A DNA stretch of 64,000 nucleotides from Aaosphaeria pasadenensis. Lineage: Eukaryota > Ascomycota > Dothideomycetes > Pleosporales. The stretch's first letter is position 1; each line of letters opens with the position of its first letter. The stretch lies in the NCBI GenBank assembly GCA_022813625.1, contig JAKLMB010000011.1, positions 248,001 to 312,000 on the forward strand, read 5' to 3'. A program made the translations under genes and the position numbers. The notes under the pieces are model-generated. The model ran no database searches and was not told the origin of the DNA. It saw only the letters and a list, made by a program, of their open reading frames with translations. Below, piece after piece: positions 11,743 through 23,200 of this stretch.

Positions 11743-12147
11743 TATTCTTTTTCGTAATTCCAGATATGATTATGATTTCTTCGCTGGTTTCGAATTTGGA
11801 ACGACTTCTAGTTTGCCGATCCGTGACCTGGAGAGCGATTGGATGACAGTAGGACGACAGTGCGCTAAGTGATCGTACTTGAGACATAAATTCACTTCAT
11901 TCTTTATGAATTCTTTCGGTCACTCTTAATCTCATGTAATCACCTTCTATTTGGCTTCCTCAATTGACTTCATCTGTGCCTAGATAGACACGAAACCTCA
12001 CGCTTCTAGTCCGATTTTCATCCGAGTTTCGACTAACGCAACTGGCACTAACTCAGCTTCTCAACTTGCATCCTCACCTCACTAGGAAATGCACATGTCA
12101 AAACGGGCACACATGAACTCCCGCCCTTCTGCTCATGTTTTTGCTCA
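11743..12147. promoter_or_regulatory. Intergenic between BVMO and regulator
   Basis: A 405-bp spacer between two genes on the same strand. It holds the BVMO terminator region and the regulator promoter. I see no distinctive element in it. Confidence 0.4.
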
Positions 12148-14305
12148 ATGTCATCGTCCAATCGAAAATATATGAGCAAGCGACAACGGCCATGTGACTT
12201 CTGTCGTTCACGCAAGACAGCCTGTCGCATCGAAGGTGGCTTACCCTGCCGCCTTTGTGCGCTTCACGAAAGGCAATGTACTTTTGTCGAAGCCGCGCAG
12301 CCTAGGAAACGACCAAACCACCTTACGGACAACGATGTTTCTTCGAACGCTCCGTTGATGGAAGGTCAGATGAGCCCACCAAGCCCGCAGCCTGTCTCTC
12401 TAGCCATGGCCGGTCCCGACCAATCTGCGGCTGCAGAACCATCTGCGAATGGCCTTCAATCGGCCTCGTTGCAAGCATTCTCTGGACTGCAGCATGGAAG
12501 CCCCATGAGCAGCACATCCAACTATGATCACTTATTCGACAATATGGATGATCCCTTTTCACATGTTTTCGAGACTATCGATTTTGACCATCAATTTCCG
12601 ATCCGCGGTTCGATGCAAGACGGGATTAGTCCACAAGAAGTTCAGACTCTATTTGGGACTCAAGATTCAGCAGACTGCACGGAAAACCTACATGAACCAA
12701 ATCTAGATAGGATTGACGCCGCAAACCCCCAGGCTCTAGGTTTTAGTGGCGACATGGATCCTTATGTATTACAGAACTATCAATATGACTCCAATGGCTC
12801 ATTTGGATTCAAACAACTATCGATACAATCGGTGCTGCGCGGGAACTTCCCTGTTCAATTTTTAATCTCCCAGCCCAGCTTGTTCTCTTCCTCCAGGAAA
12901 GAAAATGGCGTGCAAGAGATTTCGCCTCTTGTGGCAAGAGGTGAGCTTGAGAAGATGGTCTCGAATGACACTGGTCGACGACTGATATCACTGTTCCGCA
13001 CCTTTGTACTTCCGCTGTATCCAATTTTCTCCGAGACTCGTTTCCCTGACCCTGATACAAGTCCCGCGTATCTTTTGGCTGCAATATACCTGGTCGGCCA
13101 ATTGTTTGCACGGTTCGACGAAGCTTTATCGATTGAGCTGGCCTACGAGACCTTGGACAGTCAAGCTCTGTTCCGGTTAATACATGAAGCCTTGCAGTAC
13201 GAATCGCACGCACCAGGGCTGGAAACTGTACAGACTTTGCTTCTGCTTGTGATCCGCCCTTCGACTAATCCTTTAGTCCTAGAATCCTCTGTCAAGTGGT
13301 CGTTGCATGGGTTACTTGTATCGACCGCCCAGAGCTTGGGGTTGCATTATGATCCGACGTCTTGGAAACTGCCGCGTTGGCAAGTATCCCTTCGTCGACG
13401 GATTGCGTTTTCGATATTTTCTGTAGACAAGTGGTTGGCTTGTAGCTTGGGCCGCCCACCACTGGTCTCGACAGACAACTGGCTTGTGATTCGCTTGGAA
13501 AAAGAAGATGTGCATGCATCGACAATAGAATCTGATACATGGTCCCATTTCCTATATTACACTCAACTAGGGATCTATATGGACGAAGCTCTCACTCGCC
13601 TTTAGTAAGTGACTCGTTCTTCTGGACAATCAGAGGTCACGCTAACCCCGTCAAAGCTCCATGCGAGCAATTCAAGAGCTGAGTTCAGATCCCACCAAAA
13701 CACTGAGCATCGCCCGCGAGATCCTAGAAAAGACATCTCAATGGCACCGGGAGTTCTCACAGCAGTCGCGCAATAGCGAGGAACCTAATCCCCTTTCCAC
13801 CATCAGTCTTCTCGGGTATCACTACGTACAGATGACCATCTTCCGCGCGATCATGCGGCCATTCCTCGCAAAACCTGGTGCTGCTAGTGACGCACAACAC
13901 TCCCTGAACGGGAACAGCTCGACAGACATCCAAAGCGTCCTCGGGCTTGCTAGGACAGGATTCCGCTCCGCGACCACGGCTGCATTAACTTTTGTCAAAG
14001 AATTGAAGGAAGAGCATTCTCGGATCTTCTGGCCGCACTGGAGCCAAGTTGCGTTCTCGTCGATTTGCTTCATCGACCTGATGATGGCGACCTCGTCGCC
14101 TGATACGGATGAGGCAGTGTGCTGGTTCCAAGACCTGCACGTCGCGCGTAGGGAGATGCGACTCAAGTCAACCATGTTGCCCGTGCTGCGTCTGGGGTTA
14201 CTGAGGATCGATGCGGTATTTTGGAAGGGGTTGAGTCGGGTTATGCATCTGGAACCTCATGTCGAAAAAGCGCTTCAAGAAAGCCTGAAACCAACATCGA
14301 CTTGA
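12148..14305 (+). CDS. Zn2Cys6 transcription factor with fungal-specific TF domain
   Basis: Nuclear DNA-binding regulator. Exons 12148-13604 and 13657-14305, split by a 52-bp intron (GTAAGT, GCTAAC, AAAG acceptor), encode 701 aa. The Zn2Cys6 cluster is complete: C16, C19, C26, C34, C37, C44 (CX2CX6CX7CX2CX6C). The fungal_trans (PF04082) middle domain is shown by SLGLHYDP, RRRIAFSIFSVDKWLACSLGRPP and the downstream helical region. Organisation and the SLGRPP stretch recall DAL81-like regulators of nitrogen catabolism, but this is only a resemblance. It lies between the BVMO and the D-amino-acid oxidase and is a candidate local regulator of the 10-20 kb genes. Confidence 0.9.
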
Positions 14306-14453
14306 CCTTGAGGCGCAAGCAGAATATTTGCGCATTCCTAGTAATTAACGACGGAGGCAACACAATCAGGCCATTGCATGTTTGGCATAAACGTCAGAAG
14401 AAGATGCTATATTGTGATACTAAAAGGAACCAGAGCTCCTTCCACCAGATCCA

Positions 14454-15786
14454 TTATAGACGACTCTTTTCCCGCGGCAGACTCGACACTAAGTCCTCCA
14501 CGGTACCCACCGCCTCACTCGCCATTCCAAGACCAGCCTGGAACCCAGTACCACCAGCACCGTAATTGTGCACCAGCACTCCCTCCTTCCCGCCATCGAG
14601 CTTGATGCTCGTCCTCTCTACACGTGCACCACCCTCACGAGACGGCCTCAGCCCGGAGAACGCAGCCAAAACCTCCATGTCGCCTTGCAGTAGCTCAGGC
14701 AACAAGCCTGTAGTTCTCTTCAATATCGATTCGGATTCGCTGGAAAATGTGTCGCCAGTGCTGATAACTATGTCAGTTCAATGATCAACAAGGGGGAGAG
14801 ATGATGCACATACCCAACACCCTTCTGCATGAATCCACCCAGGATGATGTTTCCGTTCGACCGCGGCCTCGGAATGATGTATGTCTCATAGTCCTTACCG
14901 TGGCGCATGACGTTCTTCGCGATGTGCGGAGCTCGAGTCAAGAGAATTTGCCCACGAGTCGGATAGCACTTTTCGTCCTCGACGCCTTTCAGCGTTCTCG
15001 CGCCGTTGCCGGTGCAGTTGAAGACAATCTTTGTTGAAGGATCTCTGAATGCCGATTCGATGTCGGCCAGCCTTTTCTGAACGAACTTCACGCCGTATGT
15101 TACTTTGAGAAGTTGGTAGAGATATTGGATGTACCGCGGGGCGTTGACTGTGACGGTTGTGAACGATACTCCAAATTGGCATCCTTCTGGTAGATCTGCC
15201 TTTGGGAGGATTTTGAACTATTCTTTATCAGCATGACTTCTTCCAGATTGTGTATGTGGCAGCCATGTTTAGGAGATACTCAAAGAACAAAAACTTACAT
15301 CTTGGAGATACTCGGCCATTGAATCGATCTTTCCAGAGGCTGGCATTTCATCCCAATACTCAAAAGACGGTGTCTTCGATATGCATGCTTCAGCGCCCCG
15401 GTCCTCTGCCAATCTCATCATGTGCTGATACCCAATCTTGTCCCAGCGAAGCGCATTCGGATCGCCACCAGAAATGGCCGAGAAGTTCGCTCCAGCCCTA
15501 TATATTTCCAAACAGATTAACAATGAACCCTTTGACTTCTTCCGTGGATGAAACTTGTTTACTTACCACGGGGATGTGTAATTTATTGAGGTGTCGCCAG
15601 GGAGATGCTCCGCAACGATCTCAATATGTCGACCATAGCCGCGTTCCGCGAGCAGAAGGGCTACATCGAGTCCTATGACACCTGCACTGTTCGGTGGTAT
15701 ATGATATCAGGTCTTTTCGTTCTTGTCTATAAATCTCTCAGTTTGGAGGTGATTTCTTACCCAACAATGACGATTGGTCTGCTCAT
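14454..15786 (-). CDS. D-amino-acid oxidase, peroxisomal
   Basis: FAD enzyme that oxidatively deaminates D-amino acids to 2-oxo acids, ammonia and H2O2. Five exons: 15786-15761 (only 26 bp), 15686-15567, 15497-15299, 15217-14814 and 14760-14454, total 351 aa, the normal length. The start is fixed by MSRPIVIVGAGVIGLDVALLL, which places the GAGVIG dinucleotide motif at residues 9-14 and spans the first intron. Other family stretches are SPWAGANFSA (~50-60), FGVSFTTVTVN, GQILLTRAP and HNYGAGGTGFQAGLG near the C-terminus. The protein ends in SRL, a PTS1 signal, as in other fungal D-amino-acid oxidases, so it should be peroxisomal. It is transcribed convergently with the regulator, 148 bp apart. 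Confidence 0.93.
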
Positions 15787-16397
15787 TCTCCTTGCTGTGG
15801 TTACTTGATTGCAAGTTGTTTAATTCCTTTGCTTTCACGACTCAATTGACACTTTCACTTGCGCAATGAATACCATATATCTATTCTAATAGCACAGTCA
15901 TCATCTTTTGCAATAATCACGGCGTGATCTTTTCGCAAACTGCCCAGCCAAGCTTATGACGCGCCGTCGGGAAAGTCACGAGCGTGGAAAAGGCATAGTA
16001 GAAGGGTTTTATGGGCCCGACTCGACGGCGTTCGATTTGATTGGTGGGGTTCGGCAGCACGACCTATCTGTGATGCCTATCTCGGCCATCACTGTTAGTA
16101 TGCGTTGGGAAGATAGACACCTCGTAATAATTAGGTAGAATTGGGGCCATAGGTAGTAGGGTGAGGGTTCTCCTGGTTTCGGGGTCTGTGACACATTTCA
16201 ATGCTAGTTTATTTCCTGTAGCCAGTTCGTGAGTTTTTGATTACTTTGCCTACAAAAACATTGTGTAGCTGTCATAAAATTTAAGCTTTAAATTATGATC
16301 TCCTTACCTGAATCTAAAATGGTCGAAAATGCAACGACGAAGATGCATTCCAGTTGGCCTGCATGAGATAACGGACAAAATACAAATATTGATTCTA
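15787..16397. other. Intergenic between D-amino-acid oxidase and esterase
   Basis: A 611-bp spacer between two minus-strand genes. The left part should be the oxidase promoter and the right part the esterase 3' flank. No further gene is seen. Confidence 0.5.
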
Positions 16398-17654
16398 CTA
16401 GACGCCGTAGTGAACATCGCGCAGCAGTTTGCTAGTATCTTCTATATACTCGAAGCTTTTCTTCAATCCTCTCTCAGGATGGTTGTAATGCCCGAAAGCA
16501 TGAGGTACTCCCGTATACCGCTTCACTGTTACCTTGTTACCGCCTTTTCGTAGAAGTTCACCATAGAACTCTCCTTCATCTCGCTCTAAGTCAAACTCTG
16601 CGGTGATGATGTGCGCAGGTGCAAGATTTTGCAAGTTGGGCGCCAACACCGGCGTACATCTCCAGTCGGCCAGCGCTGCTTCCTGCTCCTCTGTGACCAC
16701 ACTTCTCAGCAATGATTTCATGAGGGGAAATTTGAGGAAGTAGCTTACCTATGGAATCGCCCAACCAATACTTCAAAAACCATTGCTCACGACCAAGTGG
16801 TCCCCACACTGCATCATGGAACAAATGCACGCTCTGGTACGGACAATTGAACTTGTCGAGCTTGAGTCCTTTCCGACAGTATCGCATGTCTGTTGCAGGT
16901 ACAATCATCATGTGGAGCTTGAGCTTGATACCTTCATCGCGCGCGAAGTGCGCAAGAACGGCAGACATTTGACCTCCAGCAGAAAGCCCGCCAATTGAAA
17001 CACTGCTAGGGTCAATGTTCATTGAGTCGCCGTTGGTTATTATCCACTTGACGACATCCCAACAATCGTAGATACTGGTTGGAAAGGGAAATTCTGGCGC
17101 CATCCTGTAATCGACATCGACGACTTTGATGTTTGCTTTGTTGCACATGTGTCTGCACCATGCGGCCTCGCTCTTGAGTCCACCGAGCACCCAACCCCCT
17201 ATTGGCCGTGTTAATGATAAAATCAAACACGACTGTTACCGCGAAAGCAGCTTTACATACCTCCATGGAAATTCACATGAACAGGGAAGGGGCCCTTCCC
17301 CTTCGGCGAATATACCCTCACTGCAACCTCGCCTGTCGGTTTTGTAACGGGGATATTCATATCCTCCACATGGAAAACATCAGGCCCTATATTTTTCGTT
17401 CAGTAATTTGAAGAGATCTTGCATGTGTGCAGATTCATACCTGCACATGTAGGGTAAGTAAAGCTATATTTCGCGGGGTCCTTGCGGAACTCTTCAATGG
17501 AGACCTCATCAGCTCTGATCATATCGGCGCCATATGTGTTCCATAGGAAAATCCATTCAGGATCGAGTCCAGCAAGATGTTCCTGTTTGATTGCTAGTCG
17601 TGACTTATTGGAGGGCGCTTCTGTGATTGTCTGAGTAACACTTGTTGTCGCCAT
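16398..17654 (-). CDS. Alpha/beta-hydrolase, HSL (hormone-sensitive lipase)-type esterase
   Basis: Serine esterase of the alpha/beta hydrolase-3 family. Four exons (17654-17441, 17386-17261, 17198-16749, 16690-16398) give 360 aa; three introns of 54-62 bp, all phase 1. The oxyanion-hole motif HGGGWVLGG is restored across intron 2. DYRMAPEFPFP follows. The nucleophile elbow is GGLSAGG with Ser at about 186; the family usually has GDSAGG, so Leu replaces Asp. Catalytic Asp lies in TAEFDLERDEGE and His in GVPHAFGHY. Cytosolic (no signal peptide). It shares a 416-bp divergent promoter with the peptide transporter and may hydrolyse the ester made by the nearby BVMO. That role is inference; the substrate is unknown. 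Confidence 0.9.
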
Positions 17655-18070
17655 TTTTCTCTCTACTCTGGTATTTTATGATAGACAATGTGTGGCGCAA
17701 AGTGGAATGTTTGTCGAAAGATATGTTTTCATCGATGATGGAAATGGAATAGAAAGATTGAACATTGTTATGCACATAAGCCTTTCACTAGGAGGGTATC
17801 CCAATGCACCGATTGGTGGCGTTGGTGAATGTGGGCCTTGATTCGCCTTGGCGTTGCGACGGCCGATCTCCAACTCTCGAGACCCTATCTGGCTTCCCCA
17901 CCAATTCAAGATCCCCTGCACGATAAGACCTGGGGTAACGTGCGCCGTTGGAGTGGGAGAGACCCGCATTTAAAGACTCTGGGTCGTGCAGTTGTTCTCG
18001 ACATGTCCCCATCGTCAGTTGTTCATGACCTGATCCTTGGTTGATCTGCCGTAATTTTCTTTTCCTCATC
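17655..18070. promoter_or_regulatory. Divergent promoter of esterase and peptide transporter
   Basis: The 416-bp interval separates two start codons pointing away from each other. It contains an interrupted inverted repeat, GACCC...GGGTC, at 17961-17985. That could be a regulator site, but it may be chance. Confidence 0.4.
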
Positions 18071-20101
18071 ATGGCTGTTACGGACATCGAGATGCATAAC
18101 GATACTGTTAGTCACCCAGAATCGATGGCGGATCAGAAACCTGCAGAGAACTCTGAATGGGCAAATTTACGACGGGTCCCTGACAAGTTGCCTATGGTCG
18201 CTCTTCTGATCCTTGTCGTTGAGGTATGAACTTCTGACATTGCTTCATTCCTTGCATGATGAATTTAGCTAACAAGAATACTTAGCTTGGGGAGCGGTTT
18301 ACATACTTCGGTCTTAGTGGGCCTATCCAAAATTACATCAAGTATGTCTGGACGTTTTGTATCACCGCGCGTATGGCAACGAACCTGCGGAGACTGACGC
18401 TTTGCAGTAATCCCTATGCGCCAGGTTCAGATCTTCCAGGTGCACTCGGAAAGGGCCAGGCCACGGCAACAGCCTTGGGCAATTTCTTCAAATTCTGGGC
18501 TTATGCGTCGACGATTATTGGAGCCATTGTCGCAGATCAATATCTCGGCAAGTTCAAAGCCATTGTTGTAGCTTGCGGCATCTATATCATTGGCCTTGTT
18601 ATCCTCGTCGCAACAGCTACGCCCTCTTCCATCCAGAGTGGCGCAGGCCTTGGTGGTCTTGTTGCAGCCATGATTACTATCGGCCTTGGTACTGGAGGTA
18701 TCAAAGCGAACGTGTCTCCGATGTGCGCAGAACAGTACCAGAACGCACGCCCCGTGTTGAAGACCTTGAAGACCGGCGAGAAGGTTATTGTCGACCCTGA
18801 GCTAACCATAGGCCGACTCTTCATGTGGTTCTATTGGGTTGTGAATGTAGGAGCTCTGTCGCCATTGATCACTGTCAATGTTGAGGCCAAACATTCGTTC
18901 TGGCTGGCCTACCTGATCCCACTCATGTACGAGACTCAAATATCTACTATGCGGAAATAGTGCATGCTGACAGTATCTCAGAGCTATCATTATCTCCCTT
19001 TGTATCTTCCTCATTGGCCAGAAGCGATATGTAAAAGTTCCTCCGCAAAGCTCCGCCATTGTCGACGCCATCAAAGTCGCCACGATTGCATGCCGTGAGA
19101 AGGGTTTCGAGAACGCAAAAGCTTCATCTCTCGCTCAAAATGGCAAGGACCGAAAATACAAGTTAGCCCAAGAGGAGAGATACACAGATCAGTATGTCGA
19201 TGATGTTCGGAGAGGAGTAAGGAGCTGCAAGGTGAGTAATTGAGCAGTCTTGTCACTATATTGATATCCATCGGCATTAAGAACCCTGAACTAATGAACG
19301 CTTAGATCTTCCTTTTTCTCCCATTCTACTTCGTATGCTGGATCCAGATCTGGAACAATCTAATTTCACAGGCTGGCGAGATGGCGCTTCACGGAACACC
19401 CAACGATCTTCTCCAGAACTTAGATCCCATTGCCCTTATCATCTTCATTCCAGTGCTTGATTGTGAGTACCGTATGCCCCCGCGAGCCTCTCCATACTAA
19501 CCCAACCACCAGTGGTCATCTATCCCGGCCTTCGCAAGATGAAGATCAACTTCGACCCCATCTCCCGTATTTTTGCAGGTTTCCTCCTTGCGTCCTTCTC
19601 TATGGTATACGCCAGTGTACTCCAACACTACATCTACAATTCCGCCCCAAAGAGCATACACGTCTGGATTCAAGCTCCTGCATATGTGCTTGTCGCATTA
19701 TCAGAAGCTTTCATTATTATCACTGGGTTGGAACTGGCTTTCACTCAAGCCCCCAAAAGGTAAGTCAAATGAACTGTCGACAATCCGCTCAATGAAAGAC
19801 GGAAAATCTGACGTCCTCTCTTAGCCTTCGATCTTTTATCTCCGCCCTTTTCTGGATCACAATAGGCATCGCGGCCGCTATCTGCATTGCGCTCAGCCCC
19901 GTTTCGCAAGACCCCTACTTGGTCTGGATGTACGCCTCTCTGGCGATTGTCGGATTTGTCGCGGGAGTCATCTTCTACATTTGCTTCCGTAAGAGTGCGA
20001 ATTGGACACCTGAGAATGTTATTCTGGAGGCGGTTGCAGTGGAGCGGAATAGTATCAATCTTCCCGGCCAGGAGTACAAGCAAGACACCAGCAAGGCTTA
20101 G
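18071..20101 (+). CDS. POT/PTR-family proton-coupled peptide transporter
   Basis: Plasma-membrane di/tripeptide symporter of the PTR2 type. Seven exons (18071-18223, 18286-18341, 18408-18926, 18982-19231, 19306-19462, 19513-19759, 19825-20101) give 552 aa, close to the family norm. All introns are short GT-AG and all phases match. The proton-coupling signature appears as VVELGERFTYFG across intron 1, followed by SGPIQNYI. The PTR2 stretch GLGTGGIKANVSP is present, as is FMWFYWVVNVGAL. A long hydrophilic loop at exon 4 sits between the two helical bundles, as in fungal members. The N-terminal ~40 residues are cytosolic. It is divergently arranged with the esterase, close to a D-amino-acid oxidase, which would suit uptake and use of unusual nitrogen sources. 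Confidence 0.93.
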
Positions 20102-20233
20102 TGAATGCAGTGTCATGTCACTACTGTCAACGTAATTCATACTTTGTAGTAATTCCACATACAAACTATCTGATATTATAAAATTATATACTTCTGTGAT
20201 TCATATTCAACACTGATGCCATTATGGCCATCT

Positions 20234-23200
20234 TCACCCATAGAGTCCGCCATGTTCGCTCTCCATATGCTCATATATCTCATCCCTATTGAACCCTTTC
20301 CCGCAACCCCAACACCAATGAGTACCGCAGCCCCCGATAGTGCAGGTAATATGATTACACCCCGAAACCTTCAGTGTCCGAGTCTTGCACCCCGGACACT
20401 TCTTAACTGGAATGCGATACTCTTCCTGCAGCCTCTTCGCTTCCTCGAGCGCTTGCTCCGCATTCCTCCTTCCCTCTGCATCAATACGTTCTACCAACGC
20501 CAGCGCATCTCGCGCCTCCTGTTCAGCGATGCGAGCGCGCTCCTGCGCTTCGGCGATACAACCTTCGCAGCGCCAATTCTGCACTGCGTCGGGAGTCCCA
20601 CGCGCACACTCCCGTTCCATGTAACGCCGTGCGTTGCCACAGTCACTGCACCATGCGTGGATCCATTCTCCCCTTTCCTGTACGGCATTTCGAAGGTCGC
20701 CGACTGCGTGTATGCCCATGCCGTATACGGCCAATGTCCGTGCTGCGGGGAGTCGTCTGCAGAACGGGCAGAACAGTGCTGCAGTGTTAATGATGCTGCC
20801 GGATTGGTTCGATCCGTACCAGCTGTTGAGACAACCTTCGCAGATGCGCTGGTTGCAGCCCCGGCGTCGACAGGCGGGGAGGAGGCGTGCGTTGGGGAAG
20901 TCGGAGAAGCAAAGGGCGCATGGGGTCCGTTCGAATGTGCGCTGTTTGATCCATGACATTAGAGTTGCCTTCATTGCTTCTTGGTTGCGGATCAGTTTGC
21001 CGTGCATTGTCAGTGCTGGATCAGGGTTGAGTTCTGGGAGGATGCGGACATTCGCCATAAATTTATCGGTGCCCGCTTTGGAAATCGTATGAAATAGGCT
21101 TCGCTGGAAAGGTTCTGCCACAGTTTTATCTGTATTCTCAAGTAGCCAACCTTGTCCATTCTCCTTGCAAATTCTTTCTGCATTTGTCTCTGTACTCTCG
21201 ACCGTCTTTCGATTATTGACACATGCTGTACACTTGAAAGGATGCTGGGTATCTTTCCGAAACTCGTGGGGCCATATTATCCTGCTCAGACACTGTTCAC
21301 ATTCTAGAGTAGGTGCAGTTGGCTTCCCCTGAGTGTCTGAGGCAACTCGCTTCTGGGTCCGGCAGAAGTGGCATTTTGGGCGAACGTTCAAGTCTTCGGG
21401 ATTGTAGCACACGTACTGTGCCCGGCATGCGTGAACGCTACATTCAACCCAAGTGGCTGTTGCGGTTGCATCATCGTGCTTGCTAACGTGAGCATTGAGA
21501 GCGCGGGATTTGTGGTTTGCATCTTGAAAGTCATTTGTAATGCAGAGGCCGCATTTCCCACCCGACTTCTCAACCATGATTGTCACTGATCTAGGATATT
21601 CGCAGCCGCGACATTGAACCGTGGGGCCGACTGGCATGGTTGTCTTGTCTGGCGTCCACCCAATATCGACATGCAACGTTGTGAGCAGGTTTGCGCGTGC
21701 ATGCTGATAGTGTACCAATTGTGTGAAAAGCTCCCTATCACTGTCATTCAACAGTCCGGGAGCAGCCTCTGCGTGGTTGTCGGCTTCTTGAAGTTGTTTG
21801 CGATACTCGGCGTCGGCATCAAGCAATAACCCTAGACAGCTGGAATTCCACGTCTCGGGGACCTCAAGATTGTTCCATCTGCTCTTCCACGACAACAATG
21901 CGGCCGAAGCATTAGAGAATAGTGGTGTCAGTCCGATTCTGATTGAGAGTGCTGCAAGTAGCATTGCAGGTCGTGCTGCGAGCATTGTCCCTGGCAAGAC
22001 GGTATGAAGCAAAATCCTCCAAAGCTTCCATCCATTGTCCTTAGATCCTAGAGATAGGGGAATTCTAGGAACCTCCTTGTTTGTTGTCACTGCAATGTGC
22101 GCCGGAAGATCAGCAGCAGAATGGGCGAAAGACAGCTGTGTAAGTATTTTCCCCAGCCTCCGCAGGATTCTCCCATCACAAGAACGACCTATTTCAAGGA
22201 GCTCGTCGCGACGGAATTCCGTGATGGTGCGAACGTCAACCTCATCGCTGTTCCCGGCAGTCTCATTTTCTTGTGCTTTTTTGCCTGCTGTGAAGGCGAT
22301 AGTAGGGTCGAGGAACACACAAGGATAGCGTTCATCTTCGGGCACGGAATCAAGGATCTCTAGAATCTCCGCAGCGTAGTCGTAAGACTCCTCGAGCCAA
22401 AGTTTCATACGCGCTTTCTCTTCTGCATCCTTTATGGTCTCAATCTGCAGTCCAAATGCTGTGATAAGACTCTCCCGCTCCGGATTCTCACGATCGTTGC
22501 AGATCGCGCGCCAGAGGGTCCCGAATACTGGGTTTAGAGACATAGATGCAACATCTCGCTCGATTACATCCATCAACTGGGTAGCGACAAGACGTCTGTA
22601 GATTTCGTCTGTACGATATCGCAGTGCAAAATCCTGCACTGGCGTTTTTCTCTTCGGCAAGTATTGCCTAAGCGTGTTAGAATCGAGCGCGGTCTCCGCT
22701 ACGTTATCTTCCATCTCTTTCTCTAACTTATTTCTTGCATGCTGGCTACCCACAGCAGCTGGCAAATGACCATGCTTGCTGTCAGGATTTGGCGTGCTTG
22801 CCCAGAAGTATTGATTTGCGACATCATCACGCTCGTTCTTGATCTGCTTAATTGTCGCACCGTTCTTGTACCGCATCAATTTAGCAGGGAGTTGCACGTT
22901 CTCTGACCCATCTTTACCCGTGCCCATCCACGCCAAAAGGACGTCTACCGTCACCTTTGCAATGTTGTGTGGTCGCGCATCCGTAAGATACAGACAGGCT
23001 CCTCGGGTGATGGTACTGAGATAATTGTAGTAACCGGCGTTGAGTGCGCTTGTGCCTAGATTTCTGTCTAGGAAGCTAAACACATGTGCCTTGCGAGGGC
23101 CCTGGTGTAATTGTTTTGCGGCTGAAACCCAATCGATAAAGTATTGTCCAAATCCATCATAAGTATCCTTCTTGCTTAGCGCCGCTTGTTCGGCGTGGTA

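Noticed and set aside
15181..15217. Apparent frameshift in the D-amino-acid oxidase at exon 4
   Set aside because: Recounting the bases showed the frame is continuous; FKILPKADLPEG runs straight into CQFGVSFTTV.
20216..20956. Long plus-strand frame opposite the 3' end of the RBR-like gene
   Set aside because: It is the antisense shadow of the zinc-rich coding sequence; no motif and no splice context.
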